Position numbers and translations under genes: made by a program. 64,000 nt of DNA from SZUA-320 sp963707875 (GTDB lineage: Bacteria > Gemmatimonadota > Gemmatimonadetes > Gemmatimonadales > GWC2-71-9), in the NCBI GenBank assembly GCA_963707875.1, contig CAVPRU010000001.1, forward strand, positions 310,001-374,000. The letters run 5' to 3'. This document shows, one piece after another, positions 36,385 to 45,825 of this stretch (position 1 is the first letter of the stretch; every line of letters begins with the position of its first letter). The notes beneath the pieces were generated by a model. It worked only from the letters and a program-made list of their open reading frames with translations, did no database searches and had not been told where the DNA came from.

Positions 36385-37101
36385 ATGCCGGTGGATATTC
36401 TGGCCATTGCGGCCCATCGCGACGACGTCGAACTGACCTGCGGCGGCACCCTGATCCGGGCCGCGGAGCAGGGCTACCGGACCGGGATTCTCGACCTGAC
36501 CGCCGGGGAGGCCGGCACCCGGGGATCGGCCGAACTCCGTGGCCAGGAGGCCGAAGCCGCGGCCCGGGTGCTGGGGGTCGCCGAACGGCGCAACGCCGGC
36601 CTCCCGGATGCCCACCTGGCCAATACCGACGAGACCCGGAGGGTGGTGGTCGAGCAGATCCGGACCCTGGCGCCCCGGGTGGTGATCCTCCCCTTCCCAG
36701 TGGGTCGGCACCCCGATCACCGGATCGCCTCGGAACTGGGGCGGGACGCCAGCTTCCTGGCCGGCCTGGCCCGCTATGACGCGCCAGGTACGCCCCACCG
36801 TCCGTTCAAGATCCTGTACGCCCTGGCCTACCGTGAGGACCCGGTCAAACCGACGTTCGTGGTGGACATCACCGCGCAGTTTGCCCGCAAGATGGAGGCG
36901 ATCCGGTGCTATGCCAGTCAGTTCGATGGCGCCACCACCGCGGGTGAGCTCTTTCCCGCAGCGCAGGACCTGTATGGGCTGATCGAAACCCAATCCGCCC
37001 ACTACGGGTCCCTGATCAGGGTCCGTTATGGCGAGCCGTTCTACACCGAAGAGACGGTGCAGGTGGATGACATTGCCGGGCTGACCGTTCAGAGCATGTA
37101 A
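36385..37101 (+). CDS. bshB1: bacillithiol biosynthesis deacetylase BshB1
   Basis: A 238-residue PIG-L/LmbE-family zinc deacetylase. It removes the acetyl group from GlcNAc-malate in bacillithiol synthesis. Motifs: ILAIAAHRDDVELTCGGTLI (zinc ligands His-Asp-Asp, with R in place of the common P), LTAGEAGTRGSAELRGQEAE and the third ligand in VGRHPDHRIASEL. The ending (SLIRVRYGEPFYTEETVQVD) is characteristic of BshB1 rather than MshB. It suggests this organism uses bacillithiol as its low-molecular-weight thiol. The other bsh genes are outside the window. Confidence 0.88.
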   Translation: MPVDILAIAAHRDDVELTCGGTLIRAAEQGYRTGILDLTAGEAGTRGSAELRGQEAEAAARVLGVAERRNAGLPDAHLANTDETRRVVVEQIRTLAPRVVILPFPVGRHPDHRIASELGRDASFLAGLARYDAPGTPHRPFKILYALAYREDPVKPTFVVDITAQFARKMEAIRCYASQFDGATTAGELFPAAQDLYGLIETQSAHYGSLIRVRYGEPFYTEETVQVDDIAGLTVQSM

Positions 37102-37179
37102 CCCTGAGGACGGCTTTTCCAGGGCGTGGCACGGGCCCGGCGGGGTCTGGGGCCCCGGAATGACTATCTTCTACTGACC

Positions 37180-38353
37180 ATGGAAACCCCGATCTACCTC
37201 GACCACGCTGCCACCACCCCGGTCCGTCCGGAGGTGGTGGAGGCCATGCTCCCGTTCCTGGGGGGCACCTTCGGCAACCCGTCCAGTGCGCATCGATTCG
37301 GGCGGGCCGCCCGGGCCGGCCTGGAACACGCCCGGCGCGAGGTCGCCGAGGCCGTCGGTGCCGAGCCGGGGCAGGTCATCTTCACCTCCGGGGGGACCGA
37401 GGCGGACAACCTCGCGGTCATCGGCGCGGCCGTTGCCGCCCGGGACAAGGGCCGGAGAATGTCGGCGGTGGTGGCCTCCACGGAGCACAAGGCGGTCCTC
37501 GCCGCGGCCCACAAAGTGGTTCAGCTGGGCGGCGAGGAAGTCATCCTCCCCGTCGACTCGTGTGGGCTGGTGGATCTCGACGCCCTCGATCGCGCCCTGG
37601 TCGAGCGACCAGGCGTCGTCTCAGTCATGTGGGTCAACAACGAGCTGGGGGTCATCCAGCCGGTGGCGGCGATCGCCGAACGCTGTCACGCCGCCCAGGT
37701 CCCGTTTCACACCGATGCGGTGCAGGCCTTCGGGAAGATCCCGGTCTCGGTCGCGGCGCTGCCCTGTTCGCTGGTTACCCTTTCCGGTCACAAGATCGGG
37801 GCCCCCAAGGGGATCGGCGCGCTGGTGGTGAGGCTCCGCGGGCGTGGTGGAGTCCATCATCCATGGGGGCGGGCAGCAGTTCGGGATCCGCCCAGGAACC
37901 GAGAACGTCGCGGGGGCGGTGGCGCTGGGACGGGCCGCGACCCTGGCGGCCGCCGAACAGGCCTCCGAGGCGCCGCGGCTGAGTGAGCTCCGCGACACCC
38001 TGGCTGCGCGACTCAAGGCCGCCGTCGAGGGACTGGCCATCAATGCCGAGGGAGCTCCTCGCGCTCCCCACATCCTCAGTGTGGCGGTGCCAGGCTCCGA
38101 CAGCGAGGCGCTGCTCATGCACCTCGACCTGGCGGGCATCGCCGCGTCGGGGGGCTCGGCCTGCTCGACCGGATCGGTCGAACCGTCCCACGTCCTGACC
38201 GGGCTCGGCATCCCGCGGGACCTGGTCCTGGGGACGGTGCGGTTCAGCCTGGGGCACGAAACCACGCCGGCGGACATTGAGCGACTGGCGGCAACCTTTC
38301 CGGGAGTGGTGGAGAAGGTCCGGCAGCTCGCGGTGGTGCTGGGCCGTGTCTAA
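37180..38353 (+). CDS. nifS: cysteine desulfurase (NifS/IscS family), one frameshift
   Basis: A PLP enzyme of about 390 residues that takes sulfur from cysteine. Motifs: YLDHAATTPVRPEVVEAM, FTSGGTEADNLAVIGA, TEHKAVLAAAH, VMWVNNELGVIQPV, HTDAVQAFGKIPV and LSGHKIGAPKGIGAL with the PLP lysine. The active-site Cys is in GSACSTGSVEPSH. An extra G near 37840 separates VVRLRG from VVESIIHGGGQQFGIRPGTE; it is probably an error. The stop overlaps the mnmA start, so the enzyme most likely feeds sulfur to MnmA. TATCTT ends 9 bases before the ATG and may give a leaderless message. Confidence 0.88.
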
Positions 38354-39404
38354 GGTCCTGGTCGGTATGTCGGGTGGGGTGGACAGCTCGGTGGCCGCCG
38401 CCCTGCTGGTCGCCGAGGGGCACGAGGTGATCGGTGCCACCATGAAGCTGTTCTGCTACGGCGACGAGGTGGTGGACCGACCCTGCTGTTCCCTCGACTC
38501 GATCGCCGACGCCAGAGCGGTCGCCCATCGACTGGGGATCCCGCACTACGTGCTCAATCTGGAAGACCGGTTCAGCCACGATGTCATCGCCAATTTCGTG
38601 GACGAGTACTCCCGCGGCCGTACCCCGATTCCCTGCGTGCGCTGCAACTCGTTCACCAAGTTCCGCGACCTGCTGGCCCACGCCGATTCCCTCGGCTGCG
38701 ACGCCATCGCCACCGGCCACTACGTCGTGGCCCGGGAGGGCGCCCTCTACCGCGGCAGCGATCCGGACAAGGACCAGAGCTACTTCCTCTGGGGGATCGA
38801 CCGCCGGGTGGTCAGCCGGATGCTGGCCCCGGTCGGCACCCTGACAAAGGCGGAGACCCGGGAGCGGGCTCGGACTCTGGGACTGATCACCGCCGAGGCC
38901 CCGGAGTCGGTCGACATCTGTTTCGTGCCGGATGGCGACTACGCGGCCGTGCTCGAGCGGGAGTTGCCGGCCGGATCCCCTGCCTTGGCGGAGGGAAGCC
39001 TGGTCACCACGGCTGGCGAGGTGGTGGGGACCCATGACGGGTTTGCCCGCTACACCATCGGGCAGCGGCGAGGCCTGCCGGGCGGCGCCGAGGCGCCCCG
39101 TTACGTCGTCGCCATCCGACCACTCCAGCGCGAGGTCGTCATCGGTACCGCGGAGGAACTGGACGGCTGGTCGGTGCGGCTCGAGGAAGTCAACTGGCTG
39201 GCGGACCCGTTGAGGCCGGGCGACCACTGCGAGGTCCAGATCCGCTACCGGTCGCAGGCCCTCGGTGCCGTAATCGCCGCGGTGGAGGGGTCGGTCGTCT
39301 CGCTCACGCTGGAGGAATCCGCCCGCGCCATCGCCCCGGGTCAGTCGGGGGTGATGTACGGTCCCGGGGGCCGGGTGCTGGGTGGGGGAGTCATCGCCGG
39401 ATGA
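38346..39404 (+). CDS. mnmA: tRNA-specific 2-thiouridylase
   Basis: A 352-residue enzyme that thiolates U34 of the Lys, Glu and Gln tRNAs. Motifs: VLVGMSGGVDSSVAAALL (PP-loop ATP site), TPIPCVRCNSFTKF with the first catalytic Cys, TGHYVVAREGALYRGSDPDK, DQSYFLWGI, SVDICFVPDGDY with the second Cys, and YTIGQRRGLPGG. It starts with GTG at 38346, overlapping the desulfurase stop by 8 bases, and its stop overlaps ppk by 4 bases. Confidence 0.94.
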   Translation: MSKVLVGMSGGVDSSVAAALLVAEGHEVIGATMKLFCYGDEVVDRPCCSLDSIADARAVAHRLGIPHYVLNLEDRFSHDVIANFVDEYSRGRTPIPCVRCNSFTKFRDLLAHADSLGCDAIATGHYVVAREGALYRGSDPDKDQSYFLWGIDRRVVSRMLAPVGTLTKAETRERARTLGLITAEAPESVDICFVPDGDYAAVLERELPAGSPALAEGSLVTTAGEVVGTHDGFARYTIGQRRGLPGGAEAPRYVVAIRPLQREVVIGTAEELDGWSVRLEEVNWLADPLRPGDHCEVQIRYRSQALGAVIAAVEGSVVSLTLEESARAIAPGQSGVMYGPGGRVLGGGVIAG

Positions 39405-41539
39405 CCGATGTCTTCCGCAGCATTGACGCTGCGCCGCGGGTCCCCGACGACCTCCGTCACGCCTCGCTCTACATCAACCGGGAGCTGTCGTGGCTGGAGT
39501 TCAACCGCCGGGTGCTCCGGGAGGCGCAAGACCCTCGCACCCCGCTGCTCGAACGGGTCAAGTTTCTCGGCATCTTCAGCAGCAATCTCGATGAGTTCTT
39601 TCAGGTCCGGGTCTCGGGCCTGAAGCAGCAGCAGGCGGTCGGTTTTGTCGATCGGACCGCTGATGGCATGACCCCGGACGAGCAACTCCGGATGGTGGCG
39701 GTGATGGTCCGCGGACTGCAGGCCGAGCACTGCCGGACGCTCCGCACCGAGGTGCTCCCAGCCCTGGCCGCGGATGGGGTCCGGATCTACCTCAACGACT
39801 CCGATCTCGGCGCCGAAGACCGGGACCATCTGGCCCGGTACTTCGCGGACCAGGTCTACCCGGTGCTCACGCCGCTGGCGGTGGATCCTGCCCACCCGTT
39901 CCCGTACATCTCGAACCTCACCGTTTCGCTGGCAGTGGTGCTGCGGGGAGATGACGGGGAGGAACGGTTCGCCCGGGTCAAGGTGCCGGCGATTCTGCCC
40001 CGCTGGGTGCCGCTGCCCGGGGCGCACCGCCGGCTCCCGCTGGAGGTGGTGGTGGCGATGCACCTCGAGTCGCTGTTCCCGGGGCAGGAAGTGCTCGGCT
40101 GCCACCCGTTCCGGATCACCCGGAACACCGACCTGGACCTCGATCACGACGAAGCCGAAGACCTGCTGGCGCTGATTGCCGAGGAGGTGCGCAACCGCCG
40201 GTTCGGCGAGGTCGTCCGGATCGAGGTGCATCCCACGATGCCGATCTCGCTCCGGGATCTCCTGCTGGAGGAGTTCAACACCGAGCAGGAAGCGGAAGGC
40301 CCGATCCTGACCCGGGACGATGTGTACGAGGTGGCGGGCCTGTTGGATGCGGCCGGGCTGATGGACCTGACGGCTCCTGATCGGCCGCACCTGCACGACA
40401 GCGCCTTTGTCCCGGTGGTCCCCCCGCGGTTCCCGGCCGGGCACGATCTGTTCGAGGTGATCCGGGAAGGGGACGTGCTGGTGCATCACCCGTACGAGAG
40501 CTTCCCGGCCACGGTCGAACGCTTCGTCCAGGCGGCCACCGAGGATCCCGACGTCCTGGCCATCAAGATCACGCTCTACCGGATCGGCACCGAATCGGGA
40601 ATCGCCCGCCGGCTGGTGGAAGCGGCCGAGCGGGGCAAGCAGGTCGCCGTCCTGATCGAGCTGCAGGCCCGGTTCGATGAGGAGAGCAACATCCAGTGGG
40701 CCACCCGACTGCAGGATGCCGGAGCCCACGTGAGCTACGGCGTGGCGGGACTCAAGACCCACGCCAAGACCATCCTGGTGGTCCGACGGGAGGGGGGCGG
40801 GATCCGGCGGTACGTCCACATCGGCACCGGCAACTACTCAGCCCGGAACGCCAGAACCTATACCGATTTCGGGTTGTTTTCCGCCCGTGAGGAACTGGGC
40901 GCGGACCTGACCGACCTGTTCAACGTGCTGACCGGGTTCGCGACCCGTGAGCAGTACCGGCGCATCGTGGTGGCCCCTGCCGGGATCCGGCCCTGGCTGC
41001 TCGACCGGATCAGGCGGGAGGCCGATCACGCCAAGGCGGGGCGGCCGGCGAGAATCCTCGCCAAGATCAACGCGCTGGTGGATCAGGAGATCATCCTGGC
41101 GCTGTACGAGGCGTCGAACGCCGGGGTCCAGGTGGATCTGCTGGTCCGCGGCATCTGCTGCCTGCGTCCGGGCATTGCCGGGGCCAGCGAACGGATCCGG
41201 GTGGTCAGCGTGATCGGTCGCTTCCTGGAGCACTCCCGCGCCTGGTGGTTCCAGAACGACGGCGAGGAGGAGGTCCTGATCAGTTCGGCGGACTGGATGC
41301 CGCGGAACCTGAATCGGCGGATTGAGGTCGCGGTCCCCCTGGAGGAGCCGGCCCATCGCACCCTGGTGCGGGGTCTCATGGAGGTCTGTCTGGAAGACAA
41401 CCGGCAGGCATGGGAGCTGCTGCCCAACGGCAACTATCGTCAGCGGCACCCGGGCAATCAGCCCGAGCGGGCGACCCACGCCTGGCTGCTGGAGCGCTAT
41501 GCGGCGCGGACCGGAGACCGGCTAGTACTTGAGCCCTGA
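39401..41539 (+). CDS. ppk: polyphosphate kinase 1
   Basis: A 712-residue enzyme that polymerises the gamma phosphate of ATP into polyphosphate. It has all four Ppk1 domains: N-terminal SLYINRELSWLEFNRRVLRE, the head domain, and two phospholipase-D-like catalytic domains with LKTHAKTILVV (autophosphorylated His) and VHIGTGNYSARNARTYTDFG, and the C-terminal AWWFQNDGEEEVLISSADWM. Length is normal. The end overlaps the convergent dnaJ by 18 bases. The preceding genes mnmA and nifS are in the same orientation with 4-8 base overlaps. Confidence 0.95.
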   Translation: MTDVFRSIDAAPRVPDDLRHASLYINRELSWLEFNRRVLREAQDPRTPLLERVKFLGIFSSNLDEFFQVRVSGLKQQQAVGFVDRTADGMTPDEQLRMVAVMVRGLQAEHCRTLRTEVLPALAADGVRIYLNDSDLGAEDRDHLARYFADQVYPVLTPLAVDPAHPFPYISNLTVSLAVVLRGDDGEERFARVKVPAILPRWVPLPGAHRRLPLEVVVAMHLESLFPGQEVLGCHPFRITRNTDLDLDHDEAEDLLALIAEEVRNRRFGEVVRIEVHPTMPISLRDLLLEEFNTEQEAEGPILTRDDVYEVAGLLDAAGLMDLTAPDRPHLHDSAFVPVVPPRFPAGHDLFEVIREGDVLVHHPYESFPATVERFVQAATEDPDVLAIKITLYRIGTESGIARRLVEAAERGKQVAVLIELQARFDEESNIQWATRLQDAGAHVSYGVAGLKTHAKTILVVRREGGGIRRYVHIGTGNYSARNARTYTDFGLFSAREELGADLTDLFNVLTGFATREQYRRIVVAPAGIRPWLLDRIRREADHAKAGRPARILAKINALVDQEIILALYEASNAGVQVDLLVRGICCLRPGIAGASERIRVVSVIGRFLEHSRAWWFQNDGEEEVLISSADWMPRNLNRRIEVAVPLEEPAHRTLVRGLMEVCLEDNRQAWELLPNGNYRQRHPGNQPERATHAWLLERYAARTGDRLVLEP

Positions 41540-42604
41540 GGCATCGGCGAACTGCCGGAGCAGGGCTTCCTGCTCCGGGGTGAGTTGCTCGGGCAGCTCA
41601 ACCTGAACTCCGACCAGCTGGTCTCCCTTGTTGCCGCCCTTCTGGATCCCCTGCCCCTTGATCCTGAACTTGCGCCCCGGCTGGGTCCCGGCCGGAACCC
41701 GCAGCTGGATCTTCCGCCCATCGACCGTCTTGACCCGGACCACGGCGCCGAGCACTGCCTGAGCGATGTTCAGGGGAATCTCGCAGTGGATATCGAGGCC
41801 GTCCCGCTGGAAGAACCGGTCGGGTTCGACCTGGAGCGTGACCAGCAGGTCACCGGCGACGCCAGCGGCCCGGCCCCCCTGCCCCTGTCCTTTGAGCCGG
41901 ATCTTGGTTCCGCTGTCGGCCCCCTGGGGAATGGTGACCATGAGCTTCCGCTCGGTGCGGACCTCCCCGGCCCCGCCACAAGCGCTGCACTTCTCGCTTG
42001 CCAGCTTGCCCCGCCCCCGACAGGCCGGGCACGGCCGGTTGACCGCGAACCCGCCCTGACCGAAGGAGATGGTCCCGCGCCCCCGGCACTCGTCGCAGGT
42101 GGTAACTGCCGCGCCCGGGGCGGCCCCGTTGCCCGCACAGACAGGGCAGGTATCGGTGACCGGCACGGCAATCGGGACCTTGCCCCCGAGGACCGCCGTG
42201 CGGAACGGGACCGACAGGGTGGTCTCGAGCGTCTCACCCCGCTGATCCTCCCGCTTTCCCTTGCCGAAGATCGAACTGAACAGGTCGCCCAACCCACCCA
42301 TCCCGCCCAGGTCACCGAAGTCGAAGCCCCCGCTCGCCCCGCCACCCGGTTCGGCCCGAGGACCGGTCCGGCGTGGATCGAAGGCGCCCAGCCGGCGCAT
42401 CTGATCGTACTTCTTCCGCTGCGCCGGGTCGGAGAGGACGGTATGCGCCTCGGAGATCTGCTTGAACCGATCGGCCGCGGCGGGCTTGTCGGGATTGGCG
42501 TCGGGATGGTATTTCTTGGCCAGCCGGCGATAGGCCTTCTTGATCTCCTCGGGCTTGGCGCCCTCGGAGACCCCCAGGACCTGGTAGTAGTCCGGCGTGG
42601 CCAC
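41522..42604 (-). CDS. dnaJ: chaperone DnaJ
   Basis: A 360-residue Hsp40: J-domain with HPD (KKYHPDANPD), a glycine-rich region (FDFGDLGGMGGLGDLF), and four zinc motifs CPVCAGNG, CDECRGRG, CPACRGRG, CSACGGAG in the cysteine-rich domain, then two client-binding beta domains. It is the type I (full-length) DnaJ. It follows grpE by 2 bases; dnaK is not in the window. The 3' end overlaps ppk on the other strand. Confidence 0.95.
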   Translation of the reverse strand: MATPDYYQVLGVSEGAKPEEIKKAYRRLAKKYHPDANPDKPAAADRFKQISEAHTVLSDPAQRKKYDQMRRLGAFDPRRTGPRAEPGGGASGGFDFGDLGGMGGLGDLFSSIFGKGKREDQRGETLETTLSVPFRTAVLGGKVPIAVPVTDTCPVCAGNGAAPGAAVTTCDECRGRGTISFGQGGFAVNRPCPACRGRGKLASEKCSACGGAGEVRTERKLMVTIPQGADSGTKIRLKGQGQGGRAAGVAGDLLVTLQVEPDRFFQRDGLDIHCEIPLNIAQAVLGAVVRVKTVDGRKIQLRVPAGTQPGRKFRIKGQGIQKGGNKGDQLVGVQVELPEQLTPEQEALLRQFADASGLKY

Positions 42605-42606
42605 GT

Positions 42607-43188
42607 TCAGTCCTGGCCCTCGGTGATGAAGACCTGCACTCTGGCCGGACGAATCAGGGTCCCCTTGTACTGATACCCCGACTGGAAGACCGCGCTGACG
42701 GTGTGGTCCTGTTCGGGGGTCGGCGGCCGCACCACGCTGACCGCCTCATGGAGGGCCGGGTCGAAACGCTCTCCGGCCGGGGCAATCCGCTCCAGCCCGT
42801 TGGTACTGAGCTCCTTGCGGAGCTTGCGATCGACCAGGACCAGCGCCTCGTGCAACACCTCATGGCCGGTGGCGTCCTTGTCCTGCTCCACCAGCCGGTC
42901 GAGGTCGTCCAGGGTATCGAGCAGCCCCACCACGAACGCCGCCTGGGCCCGATCCGTCAGTTCGGCCCGCTCGCGGATCATCCGTTTCCGGAAATTGTCG
43001 AACTCGGCGGCCAGGCGGAGATACTGATCCCGGCTCTCGGCGAGCTGCTGCTCGAGCCGGCGGACCGCGCTCAGTGCGGGCTCCAGGGGCACCCCGGCGC
43101 CAGTGGCCGGCTCCCCGGATTCCGGCCCTTCGGCCGCTGGTACCGAGTCTTCGGTCACTTCGTTGTCAAACTCCGGACTGTCCTTCAC
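42607..43188 (-). CDS. grpE: nucleotide-exchange factor GrpE
   Basis: A 193-residue GrpE: an acidic N-terminal tail, a long coiled coil (LEQQLAESRDQYLRLAAEFD, NFRKRMIRERAEL) and the C-terminal beta wing (ERFDPALHEAVSVVRPPTPE, GYQYKGTLIRPARVQVF). It releases ADP from DnaK. It starts with GTG at 43188 after GGGAG, a better-placed start than the longer open frame. Immediately upstream of dnaJ. Confidence 0.92.
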   Translation of the reverse strand: MKDSPEFDNEVTEDSVPAAEGPESGEPATGAGVPLEPALSAVRRLEQQLAESRDQYLRLAAEFDNFRKRMIRERAELTDRAQAAFVVGLLDTLDDLDRLVEQDKDATGHEVLHEALVLVDRKLRKELSTNGLERIAPAGERFDPALHEAVSVVRPPTPEQDHTVSAVFQSGYQYKGTLIRPARVQVFITEGQD

Positions 43189-43246
43189 ACCACACTCCCT
43201 TGGCTGAAGCCAGGCGAAAAATAGCCGGTCACGGGCCGCCCCCCGA

Positions 43247-44488
43247 TCAGGGGCCACGCCCCAGGCGATCCAACAGACCATGCAGCGCGAACTGCACGGC
43301 ACGGGCGCGCACCTCCGCCCGGCTCCCCGGGAACACCCGGTGGGCCGCGGTGGCCACGCCCTGGTACCAGTACCCGATCCAGACAGTCCCCAGCGGCTTG
43401 GTATCGGTGGCACCCGAGGGACCAGCAATCCCGGTGATGGAGGCCGCCACCGGCGTGCCAAGCCGGGTGGCCACGCCGGCCGCCATCGCCGCCGCGACCT
43501 GCTCACTCACCGCCCCGTGCGCCGCCAGCAGCGCCGGTGGCACGTCCAGCATGCTGATCTTGAGTCGGTCGTCGTAGGAGACCACCCCACCGGCAAAGAC
43601 CTCGGAACTTCCTGGCACCTCGGTGATTCGGCCCCCCAGCAGGCCGCCGGTGCAGGACTCGGCCACCGCCACCCGCAGTCCCAGTCGCCGCAGCCGTTCC
43701 AGGACCAGAACCGCCAGGTCATCCTCGCCCCGCCCGTACGCATGATGGGCCAGGGTGGTTTCCAGTCGATCGGCCGCCGCGTTGAGCAGCAGGGCTGCCC
43801 GACCCGGCTCCAGGTTCCAGGCGGTGAGTCGCAGGTCGACCCCCTCGATCGAGGGGAGGTAGGCCAGAGTGAGGGGCGCCAGCTCCTCCTCCAGTCCCTC
43901 GAGTCGCTCGGCGACCGCCGATTCGGCAATCGAGGCGGTGCGAACCACCATCGACCGGATCACGGTGCCGCCGGTGCGGTCCGCCAGCCGGGGGATCACC
44001 TCGGTGGTGAGCAGCATCCGCATCTCCCGCGGGACGCCCGGGAGCATGATGACCAGCCCCGGCCGTCCATCCAGCCAGAGCCCGGGCGCGGTGCCCCAGC
44101 GGTTGGCCAGGATCTCCGCGCCCTCCGGAATCTCCGCCTGGCCGCGGTTGGCGACCGCCGGTTGCCGCCCCAGACGGCGGAACCGGGCCACGATATCATC
44201 CCACACCGCCGCTTCGAACCGGAGGGGCCAACCGTAGAGATCCGCCACCGCTCGTTTGCTCATGTCATCCCGGGTCGGCCCCAGCCCCCCGGTGGTAATG
44301 ACCCGCCCGGTCCGCTCCAGCGCGTCAGCCACCGCCGTCGCGATGGCCTCGGGATCGTCGCCAACGGTGGTCCGGCGAACCAGACGGGCACCCGCCTCCG
44401 CCAGCGCCCGGCCCAACTCGGCGCCATTGGTATCCACGGTGTGCCCCAGGAGCAGTTCCGTCCCGATGGTAACCAGCTCGAAGTTCAC
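43247..44488 (-). CDS. cinA: CinA-like protein (nicotinamide-nucleotide amidase)
   Basis: A 413-residue two-domain protein. The N-terminal MoCF/COG1058 domain has VTIGTELLLGHTVDTNGAEL, TTGGLGPTRDDMSKRAVADL and LPGVPREMRMLL. The C-terminal CinA domain has LRVAVAESCTGGLLGGRITE (catalytic Ser region), GGVVSYDDRLKISMLDV and ASITGIAGPSGATDTKPLG, and deamidates nicotinamide mononucleotide. Intact. It lies 4 bases after pgsA on the same strand. Confidence 0.93.
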   Translation of the reverse strand: MNFELVTIGTELLLGHTVDTNGAELGRALAEAGARLVRRTTVGDDPEAIATAVADALERTGRVITTGGLGPTRDDMSKRAVADLYGWPLRFEAAVWDDIVARFRRLGRQPAVANRGQAEIPEGAEILANRWGTAPGLWLDGRPGLVIMLPGVPREMRMLLTTEVIPRLADRTGGTVIRSMVVRTASIAESAVAERLEGLEEELAPLTLAYLPSIEGVDLRLTAWNLEPGRAALLLNAAADRLETTLAHHAYGRGEDDLAVLVLERLRRLGLRVAVAESCTGGLLGGRITEVPGSSEVFAGGVVSYDDRLKISMLDVPPALLAAHGAVSEQVAAAMAAGVATRLGTPVAASITGIAGPSGATDTKPLGTVWIGYWYQGVATAAHRVFPGSRAEVRARAVQFALHGLLDRLGRGP

Positions 44489-44492
44489 TGGC

Positions 44493-45140
44493 TTACGAGG
44501 TGGGTGCCGAGGAGTTGCTGAAGAGGCGGCGGTTCCGGTAGAGATACAGCACGAAGGAGTAAACCGTCAGCACCAGGGCGATGGCGAGGGTCACGGCCAC
44601 GAAGCCCCCGTGGAACTCGGTCCAGCCCAGGGCAAAGCGGTTGGTCTCCCAGCCCATCGGCTTGATCGCGTCCTTGAAGGCGAACCACGCGATGGTCGCG
44701 CCGATGAAGATGCTCTGCAACGTGGTCTTGAGCTTCCCGGATCCGGTGGCCGCGATGATGACTCCACGCCGCTGGGCGTACCACCGGAACAGGGTCATCG
44801 CGAGTTCCCGGCCCAGGAGCAGGAGACAGACCCAGAGCGGAATGCTGCCCCACACCGGGATCCCGTACAGATCCTGGCGTTCCTGCGAAATGGCGTAGAT
44901 CGGGATCAGGGTGGCCAGCAGGAGGAGCTTGTCCGCCACCGGGTCGAGCAGCTTGCCGAGGTCGGTCACCAGGTTGCGGGACCGGGCCAGGTGTCCGTCC
45001 CAGATATCGCTCACGACCGCCAGAATGAAGATGCCCAGGGTGATGAGCTTCGGAGCGTAACCTTCGATGAATGGCAGCAGGGCGATGACCGGGCTGATCA
45101 GGATCCGCGCCATGGTGATGATGTTCGGCAGATTCCACAT
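44493..45140 (-). CDS. pgsA: CDP-diacylglycerol-glycerol-3-phosphate 3-phosphatidyltransferase
   Basis: A 215-residue integral membrane enzyme that commits CDP-diacylglycerol to phosphatidylglycerol. It begins with MWNLPNIITMARIL and has the CDP-alcohol phosphotransferase signature VSDIWDGHLARSRNLVTDLG followed by KLLDPVADK, and about six membrane helices. Length is typical or slightly long. It is followed by cinA after 4 bases. Confidence 0.93.
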   Translation of the reverse strand: MWNLPNIITMARILISPVIALLPFIEGYAPKLITLGIFILAVVSDIWDGHLARSRNLVTDLGKLLDPVADKLLLLATLIPIYAISQERQDLYGIPVWGSIPLWVCLLLLGRELAMTLFRWYAQRRGVIIAATGSGKLKTTLQSIFIGATIAWFAFKDAIKPMGWETNRFALGWTEFHGGFVAVTLAIALVLTVYSFVLYLYRNRRLFSNSSAPTS

Positions 45141-45144
45141 CGGG

Positions 45145-45819
45145 CTACCCCAGCGCCTTGAGGACCTGCTTGCTGATGGCCCGGAGGGTGTCGAACACCC
45201 CAGGCCCCTGCACCGCCACCGCCTCGAAGTAGGGCACCCGCTCGACCCAGGTCCCTTCGATGTGCTGCACCAGAAATTCGCCCGGGCGATCGGGGTCCGG
45301 CAAGGGCCGCTGACGGGCCGGATCGGTCACCGGCCAGCCGGGGTTGAGACTGTCCTGAAGTTCCCGGATCGGGGCCGCGTTGGGCAGGTCGCGCTTGTTG
45401 TACTGGATGACGAACGGCAGGCTGGTCAGGTCGTAGCCGTGCTGGACCATGTTGTCGTACAGGTTCTGCATCGCCTCCAGATTGGCCTCCATCCGCTCGA
45501 CCTGGCTATCGGCGACGAAGACCACCCCGTCGACCCCCTTGAGGATGAGCTTCCGGGAGGCGTTGTAGTAGACCTGGCCCGGGACGGTGTACAGATGGAA
45601 CCGGGTCTTGAACCCGCGAATGGTGCCGAGGTCGACCGGCAGGAAATCGAAGAACAGGGTCCGCTCGGTCTCGGTGGCCAGGGAGATCAGTTTGCCCTTG
45701 GCGGTCGGGGCCACCTTCTCGTAGATGTACTCGAGATTGGTGGTCTTGCCACCCAGGCCCGGGCCGTAGTAGACCAGTTTACAGTTGATCTCACGGGATG
45801 CGTAGTTGATCAGCGACAT
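45145..45819 (-). CDS. mglA: MglA-type small Ras-like GTPase
   Basis: A 224-residue GTPase related to the polarity regulator MglA. Motifs: INCKLVYYGPGLGGKTTNLE (P-loop), LVYYG..., TVPGQVYYNASRKLILKGVD (switch II) and NKRDLPNAAP (guanine specificity). The family is usually about 195 residues. Here an extra 30-35 residues (GWPVTDPARQRPLPDPDRPG and the following EFLVQHIEGTWVER) separate LNP from VPYFEAVAVQGPGVFDTLRA. It follows its likely GAP, MglB, by 6 bases. In other bacteria such pairs set cell polarity for motility. Confidence 0.9.
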   Translation of the reverse strand: MSLINYASREINCKLVYYGPGLGGKTTNLEYIYEKVAPTAKGKLISLATETERTLFFDFLPVDLGTIRGFKTRFHLYTVPGQVYYNASRKLILKGVDGVVFVADSQVERMEANLEAMQNLYDNMVQHGYDLTSLPFVIQYNKRDLPNAAPIRELQDSLNPGWPVTDPARQRPLPDPDRPGEFLVQHIEGTWVERVPYFEAVAVQGPGVFDTLRAISKQVLKALG

Positions 45820-45825
45820 CAGGCC

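Noticed and set aside
34372..37002. An 876-codon minus-strand open frame
   Set aside because: Antisense to permeases 3-4 and bshB1, which have strong motifs; its composition (Gly, Gln, His, Asp) is typical of shadow translation.
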